NCBI GenBank assembly: GCA_007127655.1
Contig: SKYX01000225.1
Coordinates: forward strand, 1 to 7,415
Direction of reading: 5' to 3'
DNA length: 7,415 bases
Source: Desulfonatronum sp.
Lineage (GTDB): Bacteria; Desulfobacterota; Desulfovibrionia; Desulfovibrionales; Desulfonatronaceae
The position numbers and the translations under genes were made by a program. Below the pieces are notes generated by a model. The model was not told the DNA's origin and ran no database searches. It worked only from the letters and a program-made list of their open reading frames with translations. Shown here one piece after another: positions 1 to 5,046 of this stretch. The stretch's first letter is position 1. Each line of letters opens with the position of its first letter.

Positions 1-203
1 ATGGTAAAGGTGACCTTTTCGCCGAGGGCGTCGCTGGTTACGCTGTTCGTGGCCTCGGCCGTGAGGGTGGTCCTGCCGCCCACAGGGACATCCGCGGGGT
101 CTGGACTCAGTGTCGCCGAAGTAACGGTACTCCCCCCGCCGCAGGAAATCAGAAGCAGGGTGGTGAAAACGAAAAAGTACGTGCAAAGTGAACGCAAAAT
201 CAT
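1..203 (-). CDS. Partial lipoprotein with probable Ig-like (Big) domain, N-terminal 67 residues
   Basis: The minus strand reads as an open frame from an ATG at 203-201 to the left edge of the window, giving 67 residues with no stop. It begins MILRSLCTYFFVFTTLLLIS and then Cys21, a classical lipoprotein signal: Arg4, a hydrophobic core, and lipobox Leu18-Ile-Ser-Cys21, followed by a flexible GGGS linker. Residues from about 30 (ATLSPDPADVPVGGRTTLTA) resemble the start of a bacterial Ig-like domain (Big_1/Big_2 style), common in surface or adhesin-like lipoproteins. The start is well fixed: an in-frame TAA lies at 224-222 on this strand and a GAGAGG ribosome binding site sits 7 nt before the ATG. 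It is divergent from the plus-strand cluster. Lipidation is clear from the sequence; the Ig-like assignment is tentative, and the rest of the protein, with its function, lies outside the window. Confidence 0.75.
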   Translation of the reverse strand, partial: MILRSLCTYFFVFTTLLLISCGGGSTVTSATLSPDPADVPVGGRTTLTAEATNSVTSDALGEKVTFT

Positions 204-210
204 GATCGTG

Positions 211-216
211 CCTCTC
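211..216 (-). promoter_or_regulatory. Ribosome binding site of the divergent lipoprotein gene
   Basis: On the minus strand this is GAGAGG, 7 nt before the ATG at 203-201. Together with the in-frame stop at 224-222 it fixes the start of the partial lipoprotein. Confidence 0.6.
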
Positions 217-308
217 GAAGGTTATTGTCAGACATATAGTGAATGGGTTACAGGGTTAGTAGGTTATGAGAAAATTTGCCTTGCAGCAAGCGATTCGTTT
301 ACTTGCCA

Positions 309-334
309 ACTATATCTCGAGAGAAAATTGTCAA
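309..334 (-). promoter_or_regulatory. Weak candidate sigma-70 promoter for the divergent lipoprotein
   Basis: On the minus strand a perfect TTGACA (334-329) is followed by TATAGT (314-309), a fair -10 element. The 14-bp spacer is shorter than the usual 16-18, so this is only a candidate. It would give an untranslated leader of roughly 100 nt before the ATG at 203. Confidence 0.25.
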
Positions 335-341
335 CATCTTC

Positions 342-347
342 AGGGAG
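342..347 (+). promoter_or_regulatory. Ribosome binding site of the solute-binding lipoprotein
   Basis: AGGGAG stands 3 nt before ATG 351 and 9 nt before an in-frame GTG at 357. The spacing fits GTG 357 better, so true initiation may be two codons downstream of the ATG used here. Either start keeps the whole lipoprotein signal. Confidence 0.55.
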
Positions 348-350
348 ATC

Positions 351-1598
351 ATGTTCGTGAGAATTCATCAGCTTTTTGTTATGGTTGTCATGGTCGGCCT
401 TCTCTTCTCCTGCACCCAAGCCGTCAATGAAGACTCTACTTCGAACGATGTCCCGGGGGTGAGCGATTCCGAGATTTTGATTGGATCGTCGCTGGCGCTC
501 AGCGGGCATGCCGGTTTTTTGGGGACGCAGACCCTGAATGGGGCCTTGTCCTACATCAACCATGTCAACGAGCAGGGCGGGGTGCATGGGCGCAGGATTC
601 GGTTGATTGCCCATGATGACGGGTATGACCCACCGAGGTGTCTGGCGAACACCCAGAAGCTGATCGTTGACGATCAAGTCTTCGCGCTCTTCAGTTACGT
701 CGGCACTCCGACCACTGTCAAGATTCTCCCATTGATCGAGCAGGCCCAGATACCGCTCCTGGGGATCTTCAGCGGGGCGAACGCGTTTCGGGAGCCGTTC
801 AACCGGAATATTATTAATATTCGCGCCTCGTACTATCAGGAAACCCAGGAAGTCGTTCGCCATTTTGTCGAGGATCTCGGCCTGACCAGAATCGCCGTAT
901 TTTATCAATACGACGCGTATGGTTTCGATGGCTTGAAGGGAACCGAGTTGGCCCTGCGGGCGTATGAACTGGCACCGGTGGCCAGAAGCAGCTACATCCG
1001 CGGCACCCAGGACATCGAAGAAGGCTTGGCGGCAATCATGGAATCCCAGGCCGAGGCCGTGATCATGATTGGGACCTTTGACGCTTGCGGGAAATTCATC
1101 AAGCAGGCCCGCTCTCGCGGGTTCTCTCCGCTGTTTCACAACGTTTCGTTCGTGGGGTCCGAGGAATTGGCCCGTATTCTTGGCAAGGACGGGAACGGGG
1201 TCATCATCTCCCAGGTGGTTCCTCCTCCGGACTCATTGGAATCTCGGGCCTTATTGTGGGGCGTGGTGGAGTATCTGGAGCGGCATAAACGGGCTTTTCC
1301 AGAGGATCAGCCCAACCTCGTGGCCCTGGAAGGCTACATCAACGCCAAGGTCTTGGTTGAGGGGCTGCGAAGGGCCGGACGTAACCTGAGCAGGGCGCGT
1401 TTCATCGACGCCATTCAGTCCATCCAGAACTATTCCCTGGGCATCGCCAACACCCTCTCTTTTGGGCCGACGAACCATCAAGGGCTGGAGCGGGTTTACT
1501 TCACGATCATCCAGGACGGTCGCCTGGTGATCTTGACCGACTGGAGCCGACTTACGGCGGAAACGGGGCATGATCCCTCGGCGGCTTGTTCGGAGTAG
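351..1598 (+). CDS. ABC-type substrate-binding lipoprotein, branched-chain amino acid/amide type (Peripla_BP_6-like)
   Basis: This 415-residue protein is predicted to sit in the periplasm, tethered by lipid, and to bind a small ligand between two lobes. Residues 1-21 form a lipoprotein signal: Arg4, a hydrophobic core, and lipobox Leu18-Phe-Ser-Cys21. The mature part opens with EILIGSSLALSG, typical of LivJ-like type I binding proteins, followed by an NGALSYINHVNEQGGVHGR stretch, an AHDDGYDPPRC element with Cys97, and YVGTPTTVKILPLIEQAQIP. The second lobe includes IAVFYQYDAYGFDGLKG and a Cys at 246. Length fits the family. No permease or ATPase gene is in the window and the next gene is a sensor kinase, so a sensory co-receptor role is more likely than transport (inference). 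The ligand is unknown: amino acids, amides, urea and aromatic acids are all used in this family. An upstream in-frame ATG at 276 is rejected because it would bury the signal peptide. Confidence 0.88.
   Translation: MFVRIHQLFVMVVMVGLLFSCTQAVNEDSTSNDVPGVSDSEILIGSSLALSGHAGFLGTQTLNGALSYINHVNEQGGVHGRRIRLIAHDDGYDPPRCLANTQKLIVDDQVFALFSYVGTPTTVKILPLIEQAQIPLLGIFSGANAFREPFNRNIINIRASYYQETQEVVRHFVEDLGLTRIAVFYQYDAYGFDGLKGTELALRAYELAPVARSSYIRGTQDIEEGLAAIMESQAEAVIMIGTFDACGKFIKQARSRGFSPLFHNVSFVGSEELARILGKDGNGVIISQVVPPPDSLESRALLWGVVEYLERHKRAFPEDQPNLVALEGYINAKVLVEGLRRAGRNLSRARFIDAIQSIQNYSLGIANTLSFGPTNHQGLERVYFTIIQDGRLVILTDWSRLTAETGHDPSAACSE
1592..1595 (+). promoter_or_regulatory. Shine-Dalgarno candidate supporting an alternative TTG start of the kinase
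   Basis: GGAG lies 8 nt before an in-frame TTG at 1604 and overlaps the end of the upstream gene (stop 1596-1598). If used, the kinase gains 13 residues and is translationally coupled to the binding protein. No comparable site precedes ATG 1643. Confidence 0.35.
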
Positions 1599-1642
1599 AC
1601 ATTTTGCCGAATACACCACGGATAAGCTCGACACCAAAGACC

Positions 1643-3631
1643 ATGCTGACCACCCTGCGGGAAATCAGCCTGAAGAACAAGATTTTTTTCTCCACCCTGG
1701 CCATGGTGTTGGTCATCAGCGCGACCATCGCCCTGTTGGCGAGGTGGATTTTGATCTCCAGTCTGGTCAACGAACTGACCGCCCGTGGGATTGCCATCGC
1801 CCAAAGCATTGCGGACCAGGGACGCGGCTACGTATTGACCCGGGACCATCCGAATTTGGTCAGTCTGATTTTCGACAACGCCCAGCTCGGCGAGCGGCGC
1901 ATGCTCGTGGAATACATTTTTATCCTGGACGATGAACGCAACGTCCTGTCGCATACCTTCATCCGTCCATTTCCGAAGCCGTTGATTTCCGCCAACCCCA
2001 TTCCAGCGGACAAGCAGCACAGCGTGACCCAGTTGACCATCGACGACGCCTCGGTCTACGACATCGCCGTGCCAATCTGGGAGGGCATTTACCCCATCGG
2101 TACCGTTCACGTCGGACTGAAGCAAAAACACATCGACCAACTGATCACCAAGCTGCGCATCACGTTTCTTGGATTTATCAGTGCAATTATCGGCATTATT
2201 TTTTTGGTCAGCCATAAACTTTCCAAGTACGTGACCAGGTCTTTGACCCAATTGACCAAGCTGGCTGACGAAATCACCCGGGGGAACCTGGACATGAAGC
2301 CCTTGGGGCTGGATGAAGCGGACAAAGAGGAACACTGCCCAGCCTACTATAACATGGATCTGCCCTGCTGGTACGTGGACAAGACCCTGGGCCGGTTTAG
2401 TCCCGACTACACCCCGGAGAAGCCCGCCTACTGCACCGACTGCGTCATTAAAAAGAAAAAATCCGGTGATGAAGTGTTGCAATTGGCGGACTCCTTCAAG
2501 TACATGGTTCGCAGTATCAAGCTCTACCGGAATCGGGTCCGCGAGTCCGAGGAAAAATATCGTTCCTTGTTTCGAAGTGGCCCGGCCCCGATTTTCGTGC
2601 TCAGCACCCGCACATTCCGGATTATGGACGCCAATCCCAGCGCCTTGGCTGCCTACGACTATACCAAGGAGGAGATGCTGAAGACGTCGTTTCTGGAACT
2701 GGCCCCGGAGTTCAAGAATCGGTTCGCGGCTTTTTTTCTTGAAAATCCGGGCTCCGAGAGTTTCATTTATCCCAAGGCCATGCATTTCAAAAAGGGGGAA
2801 GTGCCCTTTTACGTGAACGTGGTGGCCTGCAAAACGCGCTACCTGGAGCGCGACGCGATCATCGTCTCCACCTCGGACATCACGGAGATGTTGGAAAAGG
2901 ACGCTCAGTTGATCCAGGCCAGCAAGATGACCAGTCTGGGTCAACTTTCAGCGGGTATCGCCCACGAGTTGAATCAGCCCCTGAACATGATCAAAATGGG
3001 CAGCGAATTCCTGGACATGGCGGTGAACGAGCAGATGCCTCTGTCCAACGAGAGTTTGCGGGAGATCAGCAAGGAAATGAGCACCCAGGTGGATCGGGCC
3101 ACGGAAATCATTAATCATTTAAGGGAATTCGGCCGAAAGTCGGATTTCTCCAAGGAGCCCGTCGACATCAACAAGCCGGTGCGCGGGGTCATGTCCATCA
3201 TGGCCCATCAGTTGAGCCTGCAGGACATCGATGTTACCCTCAACCTGGACGAAAACCTTCCACCGGTGTCGGCCCACGTGAATCGTTTGGAGCAGGTTTT
3301 GTTCAATCTGGTCACCAACGCCAGGGATGCGATTCAAGACCGCTACAAGACCCTGGAAGAGGAAGGACACCGGGAGATAGTGATCCGCTCCTTCCTGGAC
3401 CACGACCGGGTTCGTCTGAGCGTGGCGGATACCGGGTGCGGGATGAGTCCTTCCGTGGCGGAGAAAATTTTCGACCCGTTTTACACAACCAAGCAGACCG
3501 GGATGGGCATGGGGCTTGGTTTGTCCATTTCCTACGGCATTATCAAGGATTACGATGGGACCATCGACATCAAGAGTGAGGAGGGCGAAGGGACGACCTT
3601 CGTACTTTCGTTCCCCATTGCTCAGGAATGA
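1643..3631 (+). CDS. Membrane sensor histidine kinase: periplasmic sensor, HAMP with Cys-rich insert, PAS, HisKA, HATPase
   Basis: This 662-residue inner-membrane kinase should autophosphorylate on His and pass the phosphate to the regulator encoded next door. Visible order: TM1 about 14-36; periplasmic Cache-like sensor about 37-170; TM2 about 173-192; HAMP first helix about 200-225; a Cys-rich insert with Cys232, Cys242, Cys264 and Cys267; HAMP second helix from about 276; PAS about 302-415; HisKA with GIAHELNQPLN (His441); then HATPase with N box NLVTNARDAI (from 555), G1 DTGCGM (from 596), F box FDPFYTTK and G2 GMGMGLGL (620-627). All catalytic boxes are intact. The insert matches the CPAY...CW...CxxC part of the cysteine motif that I recall from deltaproteobacterial signalling proteins ('two-CW'-like), suggesting metal or redox sensing. 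Start is uncertain: ATG 1643 lacks a clear Shine-Dalgarno, whereas in-frame TTG 1604 has GGAG at 1592-1595, 8 nt upstream and overlapping the previous stop. ATG 1643 is used because it sits next to TM1. Confidence 0.92.
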   Translation: MLTTLREISLKNKIFFSTLAMVLVISATIALLARWILISSLVNELTARGIAIAQSIADQGRGYVLTRDHPNLVSLIFDNAQLGERRMLVEYIFILDDERNVLSHTFIRPFPKPLISANPIPADKQHSVTQLTIDDASVYDIAVPIWEGIYPIGTVHVGLKQKHIDQLITKLRITFLGFISAIIGIIFLVSHKLSKYVTRSLTQLTKLADEITRGNLDMKPLGLDEADKEEHCPAYYNMDLPCWYVDKTLGRFSPDYTPEKPAYCTDCVIKKKKSGDEVLQLADSFKYMVRSIKLYRNRVRESEEKYRSLFRSGPAPIFVLSTRTFRIMDANPSALAAYDYTKEEMLKTSFLELAPEFKNRFAAFFLENPGSESFIYPKAMHFKKGEVPFYVNVVACKTRYLERDAIIVSTSDITEMLEKDAQLIQASKMTSLGQLSAGIAHELNQPLNMIKMGSEFLDMAVNEQMPLSNESLREISKEMSTQVDRATEIINHLREFGRKSDFSKEPVDINKPVRGVMSIMAHQLSLQDIDVTLNLDENLPPVSAHVNRLEQVLFNLVTNARDAIQDRYKTLEEEGHREIVIRSFLDHDRVRLSVADTGCGMSPSVAEKIFDPFYTTKQTGMGMGLGLSISYGIIKDYDGTIDIKSEEGEGTTFVLSFPIAQE

Positions 3632-3633
3632 AT

Positions 3634-3638
3634 GGAGG
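3634..3638 (+). promoter_or_regulatory. Ribosome binding site deciding the response regulator start
   Basis: GGAGG, 8 nt before ATG 3647. It overlaps the earlier ATG at 3632 that directly follows the kinase stop, which argues that 3647 (MRKILVIDDE) is the real start. Confidence 0.75.
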
Positions 3639-3646
3639 CTGGGCTG

Positions 3647-4375
3647 ATGCGCAAAATACTCGTTATCGACGATGAAAAGCCGACCCTGTCCATGTTTCGT
3701 CTGTTTTTGAACGCCTACGGATTTACGGTGTTCACCGCGGAGAACGGCGAGGATGGGTTGGTCGTTTTCCAGAAAGAACAACCGTCCATTGTGATTACGG
3801 ACATCAAAATGCCCGGGATGGACGGCCTGGAGGTCCTCAAGCGCATCAAGGAGATCAATCCCCTTGCCGAGGTGATTATCATCACCGGCCACGGGGACCT
3901 GGATCTGGCTATTCGTGCGCTGAACATGAACGCCACGGATTTTATCAACAAGCCGATTCAGAAGGCTGCCCTGGATCAAGCCCTGCGGCGCGCCGAGGAG
4001 CGGCTGACCATGGCCGAAAACGAGGAAAGGGAAATTTCCTGGGTCCAGGAGGGCGATATGGCCTGCATCGACATCCGGGGGAACGTCAACGCCGCTTCCG
4101 AACCGGTGTTGCTGGAGGCGTACAGTCATATCTCGGCCTGGAACGTCCCCAAAATTCTTTTTCGTTTCAACGAGAACGCCTCGGTCAACGGCGCCGGCAT
4201 CGCCGTGCTGATCCAGCTCCTTACGCAGAGCAAGCAGCGCGGCCAATCCGTGATCCTTACCGGTCTGGCTGAGAATTTTCAAAAGGTGTTTGAAATGGTC
4301 GGGGTGACCAAACTGGCCCGGATCGTTCAGGATGAAGCCGAGGCCCGCTCCGTGTTGAGCGGCATGTCGGTTTGA
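3647..4375 (+). CDS. Response regulator, REC receiver fused to STAS domain
   Basis: This 242-residue cytoplasmic protein is the likely phosphotransfer partner of the kinase that ends 15 nt upstream. Residues 1-120 form a complete receiver: acidic pair Asp8-Asp9, phospho-acceptor Asp52 in DIKMPGMDG, switch Thr80 and Lys102 in NKP. A short charged linker leads to about 130-242, which resembles a STAS (anti-sigma factor antagonist) domain: the ACIDIRGNVNAASEPVLLEA strand-helix unit, then SVNGAGIAVLIQLL, then VILTGLAENFQKVFEMVGV. STAS proteins act by binding partners such as anti-sigma factors or SpoIIE-type phosphatases, so the output is probably protein-protein rather than DNA binding; no HTH is seen. 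The loop that carries the phosphorylatable Ser in SpoIIAA (DSSG) reads NGAG here, so Ser-based switching is unlikely and control probably falls on Asp52 (inference). No cognate anti-sigma or sigma gene lies in the window. Confidence 0.9.
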   Translation: MRKILVIDDEKPTLSMFRLFLNAYGFTVFTAENGEDGLVVFQKEQPSIVITDIKMPGMDGLEVLKRIKEINPLAEVIIITGHGDLDLAIRALNMNATDFINKPIQKAALDQALRRAEERLTMAENEEREISWVQEGDMACIDIRGNVNAASEPVLLEAYSHISAWNVPKILFRFNENASVNGAGIAVLIQLLTQSKQRGQSVILTGLAENFQKVFEMVGVTKLARIVQDEAEARSVLSGMSV

Positions 4376-4398
4376 AGCCACTTTTCACCGTAATCGTC

Positions 4399-4402
4399 GG
4401 AG
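4399..4402 (+). promoter_or_regulatory. Ribosome binding site deciding the thioredoxin-like gene start
   Basis: GGAG, 8 nt before ATG 4411. It supports this start over an upstream in-frame TTG at 4372 that would overlap the regulator stop and add 13 residues before the signal peptide. Confidence 0.7.
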
Positions 4403-4410
4403 AAACAGAT

Positions 4411-4974
4411 ATGCGCGGATTTTCAGGTAGGTACTTGGTTCTGGTGTGGTTGTCGTTGGTTTTGCTCGCCGGTCAGGTTTTCGCCGCCGGACCTCTGGTC
4501 GTCGGTGAGCGACACCCGGAGATTTTGGCCTTTGTGTTCCCTGCTCCGGAGGTTCCGGACCATCGAGTTTATCTGGGGCTTGGAGAGGATCAGGACAGCT
4601 TGGCATTGGCGGACATGGAGCGGGACTTCTTGCTGGTAGAGATCGTCGGCGTCTACTGTCCCGTTTGCCATAACCAAGCCCCGGACATCCTGCGTCTGTA
4701 TCAGCGAGTTCAGCGTGACGCCGGACTGGCGGGCAAGGTGGGCATGGTCGCCGTGGCCGTCGGGGCCACGCCGATGGAAATCGAGCACCTTCACCGGACA
4801 TGGCGTTTCCCCTTTCCCATTCTTCAGGATGGGGACTATGTCCTGCACAAACTGATCGGCGAACCGGACACGCCATACTCCTTTCTCCTGGATCGTGACG
4901 GCTCCGTCCTCTACACCCACCTGGGCCGAGCGGATACCGAGAGTCTCTTCAATCAGCTCAAACAGTTACCCTGA
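4411..4974 (+). CDS. Exported thioredoxin-like protein (TlpA/MauD-like) with CPVC active site
   Basis: This 187-residue protein has an N-terminal signal (Arg2, Arg7, hydrophobic stretch 8-24, cleavage likely after QVFA or QVFAA near 25-26), so it should act in the periplasm, either released or held by an uncleaved anchor. The fold follows the TlpA/AhpC-TSA pattern: VEIVGVYCPVCHNQAPDILR gives the redox pair Cys83-Pro-Val-Cys86; next are a VGMVAVAVGATPMEIEHL strand-helix unit, FPILQDGDY, and the cis-Pro segment DTPYSFLLDRDGSVLY. Such proteins reduce or rearrange disulfides in periplasmic partners. The gene follows the regulator by 35 nt. With the MauE-like protein encoded two genes on, it recalls the MauD/MauE pair of methylamine dehydrogenase maturation, but no mau structural gene is present, so the partner is unknown. 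The CxxC and cis-Pro are both present, so it is likely active. Confidence 0.88.
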   Translation: MRGFSGRYLVLVWLSLVLLAGQVFAAGPLVVGERHPEILAFVFPAPEVPDHRVYLGLGEDQDSLALADMERDFLLVEIVGVYCPVCHNQAPDILRLYQRVQRDAGLAGKVGMVAVAVGATPMEIEHLHRTWRFPFPILQDGDYVLHKLIGEPDTPYSFLLDRDGSVLYTHLGRADTESLFNQLKQLP

Positions 4975-5035
4975 ATCTCGTTTTCCTGATTCACGGCCAC
5001 CGATCTCCTCAACCTCTCGTTCAGGGGATTCGGTC

Positions 5036-5040
5036 GAGGA
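5036..5040 (+). promoter_or_regulatory. Ribosome binding site of the GAF-rhodanese gene
   Basis: GAGGA, 6 nt before ATG 5047. The 72-nt gap from 4975 to 5046 otherwise shows no promoter or hairpin terminator that I can identify, so continued transcription from upstream is likely. Confidence 0.6.
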
Positions 5041-5046
5041 TGCGAC

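Larger units (their letters stand above)
204..350. promoter_or_regulatory. Divergent intergenic control region
   Basis: These 147 bases separate the divergent lipoprotein gene from the plus-strand cluster and are visibly more AT-rich than the genes either side, as expected for a shared promoter region. The heptamer ATATAGT occurs at 234-240 and inverted (ACTATAT) at 309-315. There is a short dyad CTTGC-A-GCAAG at 280-290 and the palindrome TCTCGAGA at 315-322. I see no convincing sigma-70 pair with standard spacing on the plus strand and no GG-N10-GC sigma-54 element. The region must contain the start signals for both directions, but I cannot place them with certainty. Confidence 0.5.

Noticed and set aside
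1..360. Plus-strand open frame of 119 codons starting at base 1
   Set aside because: It lies opposite the convincing lipoprotein N-terminus on the minus strand, runs through the AT-rich intergenic region, overlaps the start of the binding-protein gene, and its product has no recognisable domain.
264..1139. Minus-strand open frame of 291 codons
   Set aside because: Shadow of the binding-protein gene; the translation is low-complexity with no domain, and the plus-strand product is clear.
1496..2944. Minus-strand open frame of 482 codons
   Set aside because: Antisense to the kinase; rich in His, Gln and Gly as expected from reading GC-rich codons backwards, with no recognisable fold.
3632..3646. 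Earlier ATG for the response regulator directly after the kinase stop
   Set aside because: GGAGG at 3634-3638 is correctly spaced for ATG 3647 and overlaps the earlier ATG; receiver domains usually begin at MRKILVIDDE.
3119..4381. Minus-strand open frame of 420 codons
   Set aside because: Antisense to the kinase end and the response regulator, both of which have intact catalytic motifs; a shadow frame.
4372..4410. TTG start overlapping the regulator stop for the thioredoxin-like gene
   Set aside because: It would place 13 extra residues before a normal signal peptide, and ATG 4411 has a GGAG 8 nt upstream.
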